A DNA stretch of 64,000 bases, from NCBI GenBank assembly GCA_029237695.1, contig CM055271.1, positions 85,538,208-85,602,207 of the forward strand. The letters are read 5' to 3'. This document shows, in pieces, positions 11,319 through 22,295 of the stretch. Position numbers and translations under genes: made by a program. Position 1 is the stretch's first letter. Every line of letters begins with the position of its first letter. The DNA is from Conchocele bisecta. Taxonomy: Eukaryota > Mollusca > Bivalvia > Lucinida > Thyasiridae. The notes under the pieces are model-generated. The model saw only the letters and a program-made list of their open reading frames with translations. It was not told where the DNA came from and searched no databases.

Positions 11319-13135
11319 GTAAGCTTTTGTCTTTCTTTAGTATACACGTATCCATGAAACACATAGCCATGCGATATAAATAAATATAGGGTTAACTGCA
11401 GGGCTCCAGACAAGGAATTAGTAATTCAGTATTGTCACTCCATCATTTCTGAAGCAATTGGGTATAGTTTTTAGTGAATTTTCAATGCGACCTATCATTT
11501 TCAAATTTCAAAATTACAATGCGGCTAACCTATTTCTAATGCACTCCTTTACTACTGGCGTAGGAATACATGTGCGACCGTTCATCAACAATGATATACC
11601 TGTAATGTATGACCATCAGCCAATCAGATTGCGTGATATTTAGTGCATTAGAAAGTTGTATGTTCTCAATGATGTAAATATTATAATTTCCGGTGAGATA
11701 TCAGTAGTTCCGGTATCTATATTCATATGTTCTCCTAAAAAAGCATATTCTTCATCTACATTGCTTGGCCCTAAATGATACTCTTTTGTGTTGGCCCGTT
11801 AAACACCATTACATTCCATTCCTACTAAAGCTGCAATATCGTGGTGAAATATCTATTGCATACGCACACCTGCCAAGCTGAGGTAGGATGTACACGCCAA
11901 TACACTCGTGTTACCGTATATAGTTTAAAAAACTGACCAATAGCTTGGTGGGGTATATAATAAATCAAATATTCATATTTTTGTAACAAATATGACGTAT
12001 ATCTTCATCTCCTGGTGTGAAATATCCATATTTCATGAGTGCCATTTACACCATTTCACATCACTCGATGGCACTCGTGAAATATGCACATTTCACACCA
12101 CTCAATGAACATATATGTCCTATGCAATGCAACAATCAGAATATTCTCTATTTATTACCGGCTCGTTGGCGGGAAGATGGCAATAATCCATGTATCACAC
12201 TGGTCAACAGAGCTCCAGATAAGGCGTGTATTCCTTTATTTTACACCGTTACATTTTTAGCTGAATATGCATTCATTTTCTAAAGTGGGAGTACAAAATA
12301 CTCACAACAATTGAAAAATACTGATTTTCAAACCGAGGAGTAAAATGTTGTAATTATGTTAAATTAACTCATTTGAGTTTTTAGTGAATTTTCAACCGTT
12401 TGCTTTGCCCATTTATTCCCTATGTTGTATTGGAAAAAGATGTGATAAATTCAGTGATCCATTTGTATTAAATTTGAAATCAGTGGCTGTACTCTTTAGA
12501 CAGAAAATTTGCTAAAATGGCACAAAATTCAGGGGAAAATTTAGGAATTTTACTTTTTCTTTGCCAGTAATAGAAATATTAACCTTTAACACATGGGACA
12601 TGTCAATTGCCATCTGTTGTTGTTTAAAAATTGTCTTTTTATACGCCCATTTTGAAAAAAAAAAAAAAAAAACATTTTGTTTTACCGAATGGCGGGCGTG
12701 CGGCGGGCAGAAAATCATTGTGTTAAACATAAGTCATATACCGCTTGGAATGTCGTCATGAAACTTCACAGGTGCGTTGATATCAATTGGTTGAATATCA
12801 ATTTGTCCGCCCAAGGTCAAGGTCACCAGTGCTAATAATTTCACATTGGACTGATACTATTTTGTGTAATCAAATCCTCTGACAGTTTTAGTCAATGGAT
12901 CTGAAACTTTGCACATGTGCACCATGGTGTTTTTATGACGTGCGTATGGACACTATATCTCTGAAACTTTTTCGTCAATTCACTAAAAACTTCACGTGGG
13001 TGTACATATCATGATCCATATTTTCATGCAATGCCCAACCTGTGCGGCCTCTGTGCCCAATGTCAAATTACTTTTAAATTTACCTTAACCCTTACAATAC
13101 GGGGCGCCAAGTGGGACATGGCTCAATTTTGTCAA

Positions 13136-13425
13136 CAAAATTCACTTTTGTGCCACAAAACTCAATTCTGTGTCACAAAATTCAATTATGTGTAACAAAA
13201 TCAATTCTGTGTCACAAAATTCAATTCTGTGTCACAAAATTCAATTCTGTGTCACAAAATTCATTATGTGTAACAAAATTCAATTATGTTATGTGTAACA
13301 AAATTCAATTATGTGTCACAAAATTCAATTATGTGTCACAAAATTCAATTAAAATTCAATTCTGTGTAACAAAATTCAATTCTGTGTCACAAAATTCAAT
13401 TCTGTGTCACAAAATTCAATTCTGC
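13136..13425. repeat. 20-bp minisatellite
   Basis: About 14 units of CAATTCTGTGTCACAAAATT or close variants (ATTATGTGTAACAAAATT). A diverged relative fills 13905-14110. The apparent open reading frame here only reflects repeat translation. Confidence 0.9.
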
Positions 13426-13504
13426 ACACGCATGTAAGAAGGACTACCATTGGTCAGAAACTGGACTGGAGAAATGGGTCACGGTCGCCGATCAGCAATC
13501 CAAA

Positions 13505-13519
13505 ATGGCGTCTGAAGAA
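13505..13519 (+). other. Possible orphan 5-codon first exon
   Basis: AAAATGG start context, then codons for M-A-S-E-E directly followed by GTAAGT, a consensus splice donor. An ATTGG (reverse CCAAT) motif lies about 55 bases upstream. There is no transcript support and no downstream exon was identified. It could be chance or a captured host promoter and first exon inside the nested element. Confidence 0.2.
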
Positions 13520-15566
13520 GTAAGTTTCAGAGAACGCTGGATGAAACACACTTGTTACTGCTTTGTAGCTTAGTGTTGCAAGGTATTCTTACTGTTTAAA
13601 CGTATACACGGGGTGCTAGCAATGTCCCACGATAAAATGGTCTCGTGTGGTGGTGCGGCGGAATAGTTGATGTGTGTGCACGTTTCGGCTGGAGATTGCG
13701 GCGGTTTTGCGTTGCGGTTGTCCCGGTAATCATAATATAACCAAAATAACTGTTCATAAAGAAGTATAATATTGATATATTTGGTTATATTTTCGCATTG
13801 AAATATTTAAACCTGCAAGTGTACTCCACCATCTAGTAAAATGGACTGAGACCGATCTCAACCAATCAACGTAGAGATGACATATAGACTATCAGTTACG
13901 CAAACTAATTTTTGTGGACAAAACTGACTTTTGTGGACAAAACTGAATTCTGTCCCACAAAACTGAATTTTGTTCACAAAACTCAATTCTGTCTTACAAA
14001 ATTGAATCCTTTATAACAAAAATGAATTTTGTGTATCAGAATTTTACATAATTGGATTTTGTGATTTTTAGTGTTACAAAACTCACTTTTGTCTGGACAA
14101 AATTGGTTTTGTACACATAATTAACCTGTCCTCCTGCATGGCGCCCCGTATACAATGCTGAATTAATTTGTGTCGTCTGCTGAAACCATGTTTTTATTGA
14201 GAAATAAGGCAAGATATAAAAACAACATCAGACGACAATTGTTGTGAGTAGCGGTCTAAGGGTTAACTGAAGATTTATATTGGTTTCCTGAATATATTTG
14301 CCCCTTTGAGTGATCTGAGAAAGTAAAAGAAATATGAAGAAAAAAAAATATAAAAAAAATATCTAGCATTAGTAACGTTAGTTTTGCTAAATATATAATT
14401 CATATTACCCACTGATGTGCTCACACTAGTAGCCACGTGCCTTGCTATGACTAGACACCATGTCACCAACTACGTCACCGATAACATTCAATTCTCGCAT
14501 TTTTAAATTTGGTTATTTTTTATGACCATGCGCGCACATCATTAAGGTATGACAGTCTTAATATGGATTATATATAAGTGTGCAATGCTGACCATATCTT
14601 GTTAAAGCTTTGAAAGCATTTCAAACAAGTTTATCTTTTTGTCTTATCTGCAGAGTAGTGAAAATCAGTGGTATCAGGAATTACGTCACTGCTCGCAGGT
14701 TTTTTGATAGATCGGAGAAAGAATTGCGTCCCAACTACCGGTAGTGTGTTTTTCCAGATCCTGCCAAGTTAAACTGAGCATGGAATTTCCTCAACTTAAT
14801 ATGCAAATGATTAACCGACAAATGCATGTTTATGACCAAGAACAATTTGCGACTGGATTTATACAATATACTGTTTTGAGAACACTATATCTCTGAAACC
14901 GCTTCGCCAATTCACTTGAAACTTCACATGTGTCTTTATCTTATCATCATCCATCTTTTCATCCTATGCCCAACCTGTGCGGCCCCTGTGTCCAAGATCA
15001 AAGTACTTTAAAAAATATAGTCGGCACATCGGTACACTATCAAAGCTCGTTTAGTACTATCAAATGCCTCGGCAGGCGTGACATGCTTGTTACCGCTTTC
15101 TAGTTCACAAAAATACAGCCTTGACAACTTAGCCATTTTGTCCACACGTTTACATACAATCCTGTATAGGATATATAGTTTGTGTCACTCTGACAGCTTT
15201 CTGTCAATCAGCCTGAGGTTTTACACATGTCTTCTACACATATTGAACATGTGCACCATGGTATTTTTCTGACGAATACATTTTTTTCTCACAAAAACAC
15301 GGCCTTATCAACTCGTCCGACAGCTTTCAGTCAATGGATCTGAAGCTTTGCACACGTCTTCTTGAACATATGTGCACCCATGTGTTTTCATGACAAACAT
15401 TTTTTTTTCAGAAAAAATACGGCCTTTTTCAACTTAGTCATTTTCCCACACCTTTGCATACATACAATCCTGTAGGGTATACAGTTTGTGTAATCAGCTC
15501 CTTCAACAGCTTTCTGTCAATCAGTCCCTCGACAAACGTATTTTGTGACCGGTGGCACTCTTGTTT

Positions 15567-15719
15567 CTCAATAAAAACATGGTTTAACAACACTTTAGAA
15601 ACATTTCCAATGGGGTGTAAAGTATAGTCAATTCATGTTTTGAGAGAAAAATGAAAACTTAAAAAAAAAAACACAAAAAACAGAAGACAAAAAAATTTAA
15701 TTCAGCATTGTAAGGGTTA
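15567..15719. mobile_element. Half copy of the TTAA MITE
   Basis: It begins TTTCTCAATAAAAACATGG, matching the internal part of the 14151-14266 sequence in reverse, and ends AATTCAGCATTGTAAGGGTTA. One terminus only. Confidence 0.55.
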
Positions 15720-15739
15720 TAGAGAATAGTAGGTTAGTG

Positions 15740-16095
15740 CCGTGAATGGGAAAAATATCTGGCAAGGCTTAGGAAACGGGATGGGCGAGGCTCTGCCGAG
15801 CCTATCCCGTTTCCGTGCCGCGCCAGAGTTTCGAAGAAACGGGTGGCATATAGTGTTTGGACCGTCCGTCTGTCCGTCCGTCCGTCCGTCCGTCACACTT
15901 TTCGGTTAACCACTTTGTCACAGTTTCTCAAATATGCAGCAGGTGGCATCCGCGTTCGACAGACGCATTTCTTGTTTTTTCTATAAAATGCACATTTATG
16001 AAAACTTGCATAAAGTTTGATTGGATTATAATTGTTGGATATGTTTTCTGCATGTGGTTTGTATTGTCATTATTTATCTGTTTACAAAATGTATT
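15740..16095 (+). repeat. Repeat with hairpin and (CCGT)n start
   Basis: A GC-rich inverted repeat at about 15774-15820 (GGAAACGGGAT...ATCCCGTTTCC) is followed by GGGTGGCATATAGTGTTTGG and a CCGT run at 15868-15893. This is a start type seen for molluscan dispersed repeats. Downstream to 16095 nothing else is recognised. Confidence 0.5.
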
Positions 16096-16336
16096 TTAAC
16101 CCTTACACCGCCATCTTAATTCTTTGTCGTCTGTTGTTATTTTCCATTTTTATCATCAAAAACATGCTTTGACAGCACTTTAGAATCATTTAAAACATGG
16201 TTTGACAGCACTTTAGAATCATTTCCATTTGAAATGATTCTGAAGTGCTGCCAATCCATGTTTTTATTGAGAAATAAGGCAATATATAAAAGCAACAGCA
16301 GACGACAATTGCTGTGTGTAGCGGTCTACGGGTTAA
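16096..16336. mobile_element. TTAA-flanked MITE, copy 2
   Basis: TTAACCCTTACACCGC at the left and GCGGTCTACGGGTTAA at the right, with TGTCGTCTGTTG and its reverse complement inside. The centre is an imperfect hairpin made of CAGCACTTTAGAATCATTTC and its complement. 241 bp, non-coding. Confidence 0.85.
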
Positions 16337-16466
16337 GTTTAATTTTCCGATTTAATTTCCCTTCGCATACACGTAACCTGCCGCCTGCTAGGTGTATCGG
16401 AGATGATTTGTCAACGCGACAGCAAGCAATACAATATTCGGAGATGATTGGTCATATATGATATGT

Positions 16467-16965
16467 CACAAGCATTCGGCGTGTTTTCGGCTTTCATCGG
16501 TATAACTCTATAAAAATGAACAAGGCTTCTAACTTTGGTCGGACACGACCTCGTATCATAACACATCGGCATTTTATTAACGCTAATGTGAATATTTTGG
16601 CGGAAAGTGCACATGTTCATTTGAGAATTATTGTTATCTTGCTAAAATAGATACATGTAGTTAGAACATATTTATACAAATAATATCGAATTACAGCTCG
16701 TTTTCCTAGGTCGGACACAACCTCGTATCATAACAAATGAAATAATGTGCTTAAGGCTCTAACGTCAATATTGTAGTGGTAAGTTCATATGATTATTTGC
16801 GAATATCAATATCCTGCAGATATACATAGAATGCATAGAAAATTACAATTTTAAACATGTTATTTTGTTATGATACGAGGTCGTGTCCGACCAAAGTTAG
16901 AAGCCTTGTTCATATATATATATAGAGTTATATCGACGAAAGTCGAAACACGCCGAATGCCTGTG
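16467..16965. mobile_element. MITE with long TIRs (CACARGCATTCGGCGTG)
   Basis: The left arm reads CACAAGCATTCGGCGTG, TCATCGGTATAACTC, GGCTTCTAACTTTGG and TCGGACACGACCTCGTATC; the right arm is its reverse complement ending CCGAATGCCTGTG. The arms are about 95 bp. An internal direct copy of the CCTCGTATCATAACA segment lies at 16727. A truncated relative lies at 35231-35311. The target duplication is unclear. Confidence 0.75.
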
Positions 16966-17418
16966 GATGTGATCAGACTAGACAGATGTGACGGCTGATC
17001 TAGGGCTACACTGGCGACAAACTAAAGTTTACAATTCAGTGGTTAGGCTGTTCACGGTATCACGGTAAATGTGGCCGTGACTGGAGAAATTGGGCTTATG
17101 GGTTTTGCAACCAGTGTAGATCCAGATCAGCCTGTGTATCCGCACAGTCTGATCAGGATATGCACTGCTCATCATTCCATTAATGAAACATCTGTCATGC
17201 TTGTTATAAGCAATATACTGTTATTAACTATTCTAACAAACACCACCGGGGAAATGCGAGTATCTGAGTTAGTTTTGGCATTATAATTGGATAAAACCAC
17301 AGACTTTACTACAAGAATGTGACAGAAAACATAAGAGAGGCTACTATTACTAAGAGGAGGGCTACTATTAGAATGAAAACGGTAGCTTGTTATCAACCTA
17401 ATAATTCTTTATTCCCAG

Positions 17419-18104
17419 GTATAGTGGCAACCCTATATCGGGATTTTGATAAAGTGTTCGCTCAAGTGGATGAAATGGAGAATGAGAGACGCGCTTTGGA
17501 AGAATCCCTCACGACGCATACCCAAAATATACGAACGCTAGAACGGAGTCTGGCCCTGAAAGACATTGCCCTGGCGGAATTCGAGATTCGTTTTACATCT
17601 ATGGAGAATGTGAGCTACGACGGCACTCTCGTTTGGAAAATCACAGATTTCCGCCAAAAGCAACGAGACGCGATGAACGGCAAGAGTATTAGCCTGTATT
17701 CTCCTGCGTTTTTTACTAACCGTCGAGGATATAAAATGTGCGCCCAGTTATACCCGAACGGCGATGGAATGGGAAAGGGGTCGCATCTGTCGTTGTTTTT
17801 CGTCATAATGCGGGGCCATTATGATGCTATACTGAAATGGCCATTTCAGCAGCGAGTCTCATTTTGTCTCGTTAATCAGAACGAGGGGTTGGATCATGCG
17901 ATTGATTCCTTCCGGCCTGACCCAATAAGTTTGTCGTTTCGCCGGCCGACTACCGACATGAACATTGCGAGTGGATGTCCGTTGTTCACTCGCCTGGATA
18001 ATTTACAAAACCCTTCGAATGGGTTCTTGGAAGACGACACAATGTTTGTGAAAGTTTCCGTGGACATCAAAGAGTTAATTGAACCTCTTCACAATGTTCC
18101 GTAA
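17419..18104 (+). CDS. TRAF: TRAF-family adaptor, terminal exon (coiled coil plus MATH/TRAF-C)
   Basis: TRAF proteins are cytoplasmic adaptors that trimerise and bind the tails of TNF-receptor and Toll/IL-1-type receptors, feeding NF-kB and MAPK signalling. The exon follows the acceptor at 17418. It encodes about 60 residues of coiled coil (QVDEMENERRALEESL) and then a complete MATH domain of about 150 residues: YDGTLVWKITDF, SLYSPAFFTNRRGYKMCAQ, GDGMGKGSHLSLFFVIMRG, MNIASGCPLF and DDTMFVKVSVDI. These match the TRAF2/3/5 branch, and the wording of the domain is closest to TRAF3. The stop is TAA at 18102-18104, at the usual TRAF C-terminus. No frame breaks are seen, and codon use looks like an ordinary expressed gene. 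The last codons and 3'UTR are repeated in inverted orientation at 21192-21333. Confidence 0.92.
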
Positions 18105-18252
18105 ATACTAATTTAAATGTCGGTAGCCGATTGACATTAACTAAAGCTACAGATAGAGCGAACATGTATACATTGTTTTAAAGGTACATGCCCACTCAGT
18201 AGGCACAAAATGTTCTTTATATCAGAGACATCATCTGATACATTTCTGGCAA

Positions 18253-18258
18253 AATAAA
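18253..18258 (+). promoter_or_regulatory. Candidate poly(A) signal of the TRAF gene
   Basis: AATAAA lies about 150 bases after the stop codon and is the first such hexamer downstream. It lies beyond the segment shared with the inverted copy (which ends at 18220). Confidence 0.5.
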
Positions 18259-18398
18259 CATTATTAACTATTACCTCACGTATTGATTGGTATTATTATA
18301 CATTTTATATCAGACGTAACTTTCCACACGGATATCAGGGGCGATAACGGTGTTTCCTGAAAATGTTAACGGACATTACTATTTAGTAAATGTATTTA

Positions 18399-19489
18399 TT
18401 GTATCCCCCGGACTCCGTCGGGGGATACTATGGATTTGACAGCGCGCCGCGTCCACGTCCGCGTCCGCGTCCGCCGCAGACACTTCTTGTCCGGAGCATA
18501 ACTCGAAAACCCTTTGGAATATTTTCATGAAACTTCACACATGCATAGACCACGACCCGAAGGTGTGTCGCGCACAAGAATGACAACTCTTGCATAGCTA
18601 TTTTTTGAGTTATCTCCCTTTTTTGTTTCTCGGACTGATTTCGTGTCCGGAGCATAACTCCACCACCCTTTGGAATATTTTCATGAAACTTCACACATGC
18701 ATAGACCACGACCCAAAGGTGTGTCGCGCACAAGAATGACAACTCTTGCATAGCTAATTTTTTAGTTATCTCCCTTTTTTGTTTCGCGCACTGATTGACC
18801 ATAACTCGACCACCCTTTGGAATATTTTTATGAAACTTCACACATGCATAGACCACGACCCGAAGGTGTGTCATGCACAAGAATGACAACTCTTGCATAG
18901 CTATTTTTTTAGTTATCTCCTTTTTTTGTTTTCGCCCACTGATTTCTTGTCCGGAGCATAACACGACCACCCTTTGGAATATTTTCATGAAACTTCACAC
19001 ATGCATAGACCACGACCCGGAGGTGTGTCGCACACAAGAATGACAACTCTTGCGTAGCTAATTTTTGAGTTATCTCCCTTTTTTGTTTTGCGCACTCTAC
19101 AAACTGGACAATAATGCATGAAGACCCGTTTTCTCGTCTGCTCTGTACACCTTTTCTCGTGTGCTCTGTACACTTTACCTATAGAGAGAACAATAGAGAC
19201 TGGGAGAACCATGTGTTAGCATGGGCTTGCATGTGCAAATGTCCAGTGCTTGACCACTGCTTACCACAGGTAATTTATACAGGTAAATTACTACATTGGG
19301 TACTGTGTTGAAAATATTGTGGCATTATGTGGACCTGTGCAGATATATATGTAGATAAATATAGGACTATTAAAAAAAAATTAAAAAAAAATCTGGGCTC
19401 CAGTAGCAAGCATTATTATTTTTAAACTTTTTTTCTTCATTTTTTTTTTTTCATTTTTTTTTATTTATTTTTTTTTCATTTTTATTTTT

Positions 19490-19524
<35 letters not shown>

Positions 19525-20946
19525 CAAATTATTTTTCAATTTTTGTCTAGTAGCATAAGGTCGTAAGTGCTATATACAGACTATTCACCTGTGCATGTGC
19601 TAGCATGTGCAACTGACCACTGACCACTTACAGGTAATTTATACAGGTAATTGATTATATTACATTTCCGTAAACTGTGTTGAAAATATTGTGGCATTAT
19701 GTGGACCTGTGCAGATATATGTAGATAAATATAGGACTATTAAAAAAAAATTCTGTGCTCCAGTAGCAAGCATTATTATTTAAAAAAAAAAAAAATCTTT
19801 TTTTTTTCAAATTATTTTTCAATTTTTGTCTAGTAGCATAAGGTGGTAAGTGCTATATACAGACTATTCACCTGTGCATGTGCTAGCATGTGCAACTGAC
19901 CACTGACCACTTACAGGTAATTTATACAGGTAAATGATTATATTACATATCCGTAAACTGTGTTGAAAATATTGTGGCAATATGTGGACCTGTGTATATA
20001 TGATATGTAGATAAATATAGGACTATTAAAAAACATTCTGGGCTCCAGTAGGGAGCATTATTCTTTTTCTTTTTTTTAATTTAATTTTTTTTTCCATTTT
20101 TTTTTTACATTCTTTTTCAATTTTTTAACTGACCACTAACTTATTACAGGTTAGGGTAAACTGTGTTGACAATATTGTGGCAGTATGTGGACCTGTGCAG
20201 ATAAACATAGGACTATTAACAAAAATTCTGGGCTCCAGTAGCGAGCATTATTTTTAAAAAAAAATTTGTATATTACATTTCCGTAAACTGTGTTGAAAAT
20301 ATTGTGGCATTATGTGGACCTGTGCAGATATATGTAGATAAATATAGGACTATTAAAAAAAAATTCTGGGCTCCAGTAGCAAGCATTATTATTTTTAATT
20401 TTTCAACTTTTTTTTTCAACTTTTTTTTAATTTTTTTTTTTACATTCTTTTTCAATTTTTTAACTGACCACTAACTTATTACAGGTAATTTATACAGCTA
20501 AATTATTACATTTACCTAAACTGTTGTTGACAATATTAGTGGCAGTATGTGGACCTGTGCAGATATATGTAGATAAATATAGGACTATTAAAAAAAATTC
20601 TCGGCTCCAGTAGCGAGCATTATTTTTTTTATTTACATTCTATATTACATTTCCGTCAACTGTGTTGAAAATATTGTGGCATTATGTGCACCTGTGCAGA
20701 TATATGTACATAAATATAGGACTATTAACAAATAATTCTGCGCTCCAGTAGCTTCACACATGCATAGACCCTAAAGGTGTGTCGCGCAAGAATGACAACT
20801 CTTGCATCACTAATTGTTTAGTTATCTCCCTTTGTCCGTCACCGATTTTGTCTCCGGAGCATAACTCGATCACCCTTTTTTCAAACTACTTGTGTATCTG
20901 GGGAGGGGGATACACATGCGCTTGTCGACAAGCGTCCATTTCTAGT
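18399..20946 (+). mobile_element. Helentron/HINE-like non-autonomous element, copy 1
   Basis: It starts TTGTATCCCCCGGACTCC. Near the 3' end is GGGGGATAC, the reverse complement of the 5' GTATCCCCC, followed by the 16-bp hairpin CGCTTGTCGACAAGCG and the end CCATTTCTAG. Subterminal inverted repeats, a 3' hairpin and internal tandem repeats are the hallmarks described for Helentron-associated elements. Internal arrays: four units of about 150 bp (18480-19110) with GGAATATTTTCATGAAACTT and CACAAGAATGACAACTCTTG, then T-rich units (19270-20740) with GTGTTGAAAATATTGTGGC and CTGGGCTCCAGTAG. No replication or helicase gene is present. Confidence 0.65.
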
Positions 20947-21191
20947 TTTTGATGTGCAATTATCATACTTTATAATCTGTCGAAAATATTATTTTTTTAG
21001 GTGACACATTTAATTAGTATAAATAACTAAAAAAAATACCATGCCTCATTTGCATATGAAAATAGCCTGATACCAACGCACGTCTCTATCAGTAAAATAA
21101 ATATTAATAAATGATTATAGCTGTATAGCGGCCACTCGTAATTTTTAGAACTGGTGGAATAGTGACACAATTATACACTTATTTAATTCCT

Positions 21192-21333
21192 ATAAAGAAC
21201 ATTTTGTGCCTACTGAGTGGGCATGTACCTTTAAAACAATGTATACATGTTCGCTCTATCTGTAGCTTTAGTTAATGTCAATCGGTTACCGACATTTAAA
21301 TTAGTATTTACGGTTCAATTAACTCTTTGATGT
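21192..21333 (-). repeat. Inverted copy of the TRAF C-terminus and 3'UTR
   Basis: The reverse complement of this segment matches 18064-18220 with one visible substitution and one 15-base deletion. The deletion removes exactly five codons and leaves the frame ending in E-P-stop instead of the gene's longer tail. The two copies face each other across the HINE-like element and about 420 bases of other sequence. Confidence 0.9.
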
Positions 21334-21500
21334 TGTTTTTGCGAAGAATTGATTTCCGTGTCCGTAGACAGCGATTCTTCGCAAAAATGACAGAAGTTAG
21401 GGCCAATGTACCAAAATCACCAAATGCAGCTAAACAAGATGCGCCATATTTAATATAAATCCGTTGCATAATAAGGACAAAATAAAACAATGTGTACTTT
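21334..21500. repeat. Left part of the repeat split by the Academ-like insertion
   Basis: It contains a hairpin made of TTTTTGCGAAGAATTGATTTCCG and CGATTCTTCGCAAAA, then CACCAAATGCAG, ATGCGCCATATTT and ATAAGGACAAAATAAAA, ending GTGTACTTT. The same sequence continues uninterrupted at 30170-30420; its right part here is at 27141-27215. Confidence 0.85.
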
Positions 21501-22295
21501 TAGTCTAGGGTCCTGATATGGTTGAGTGTGCACTAAAATGTACCCTCAGTTTGACTTCAGATATTGGTAGGTGGGTGGTCCAAGGTCTAAAAACAATTGG
21601 TCACGCGATCCAAGTCATGTGACTTTTCCCACCATTTTGTTTTTCAAACCATTTTACGAAAATGTATATGTCTCAGAAGGCAAGGCATTGCGTATTTGTT
21701 TTAGCTTCAACCCCCCTAGAATATGATGCATATTATGCTAGATTGGTTTATAATACAGAAAAATACAACTTTTGATACTAGTATTGGATATTTCTATAGA
21801 AAAAAGGAAAAATGTATAAGAAAATGCATGAAAAAATGCTGTTTTTTCATATATGGGTTACTTTATATACATACCTAAAAAATAATACTATCAATATAGT
21901 GACATATTGTGCATTTTTTACTTCGGAGGGATGGTGTGATTGGGATTGGTGTGGTTCAATTCGCGAAAACAGCTTATTTTATGAGAAAAATATGAAAACA
22001 TTACCCCACCCACTTTCTGGACATGCATTGAATTACTACATGTACAATATTATTTGGATATATCTCGTTAAAAATGTTATCATTCGAGATATATTTATGA
22101 AACTTCACGAGATGAGAGCAATCGCTATGAGAAGCATTATTATGTATGAAACGTTTATAGCCATGAGTACTCGTTGCCATGGTAACCGTTAACCGGACCA
22201 AAATTAGTGGGTTTTTTTATATTTAAGTAATCTGTGCACGATTCTCACATACCTGTATACATATCTAAGTGGTACTGATATCAGTGTCAGTAAGC
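21501..22295 (+). repeat. Left terminal inverted repeat of the Academ-like element
   Basis: It aligns through its length with the reverse complement of 26425-27140. Shared landmarks include TTGACTTCAGATATTGGTAG, TGATACTAGTATTGGATATT, TTACCCCACCCACTTT and GCCATGGTAACCGTTAACC. Its inner half (21930-22200) is partly repeated directly at 22300-22520. Confidence 0.85.

Larger units (their letters stand above)
13093..14155. mobile_element. 1053-bp nested element with TACAA target duplication and minisatellite arms
   Basis: The element at 13098-14150 has ends TACGGGGCGCCA and TGGCGCCCCGTA, exact reverse complements, and is flanked by TACAA (13093-13097 and 14151-14155). The related uninterrupted sequence (TTACAATGCTGAATT on the minus strand near 15700) shows the unoccupied site. 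Both arms carry arrays of ACAAAATTCAATTCTGTGTC-like 20-bp repeats. The unique centre (13440-13900) includes a possible small exon. No transposase was seen, so it is non-autonomous. Confidence 0.8.
13085..14266. mobile_element. TTAA-flanked MITE, split by a nested element
   Basis: The left end TTAACCCTTACAA (13085-13097) and the right part (14151-14266, ending GCGGTCTAAGGGTTAA) are the two sides of one MITE. Related copies lie at 16096-16336 and 29553-29762; a half copy at 15567-15719 retains AATTCAGCATTGTAAGGGTTA. The TTAA at both ends fits piggyBac- or Kolobok-type target choice. The 1053-bp element at 13098-14150 is inserted 13 bases from its left end. Confidence 0.75.
12637..15566 (+). repeat. 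Dispersed repeat interrupted by MITEs
   Basis: It starts TATACGCCCATTTTG with a poly-A stretch and GGCGGGCGTGCGGCGGGC, and ends GACCGGTGGCACTCTTG. Internal units share CTATATCTCTGAAAC, CTGTCAATC/GTCAATGGATCTG and CACATGTG motifs. The middle is occupied by the 13085-14266 MITE. The boundaries are my estimate. Confidence 0.4.
11319..17418 (+). other. TRAF intron filled with repeats
   Basis: Bounded by GTAAGC at 11319 and TTCTTTATTCCCAG ending at 17418. It contains a partial CAGGGCTCCAGA-start repeat (from about 11400, with a second start near 12209), a large dispersed repeat (12637-15566) carrying nested MITEs, a (CCGT)n-start repeat near 15780-15900, and two MITEs (16096, 16467). Near 17046-17170 is a fragment with TGGCCGTGACTGGAGAAA that recurs near 28415 and 29490. 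No further exon was recognised in it. Confidence 0.6.

Noticed and set aside
13111..13437. Open frame with repeated VTKFNSVSQN peptide
   Set aside because: Product of the 20-bp minisatellite.
18428..18988. Minus-strand open frame repeating CVKFHENIPKGG
   Set aside because: Translation of the 150-bp tandem unit of the HINE-like element; it recurs at 40.7, 41.1, 43.8, 45.1 and 62.5 kb for the same reason.
21812..22192. 126-codon open frame in the left arm of the Academ-like element
   Set aside because: It lies within the terminal inverted repeat, and the counterpart on the right arm is interrupted and does not extend the same peptide.
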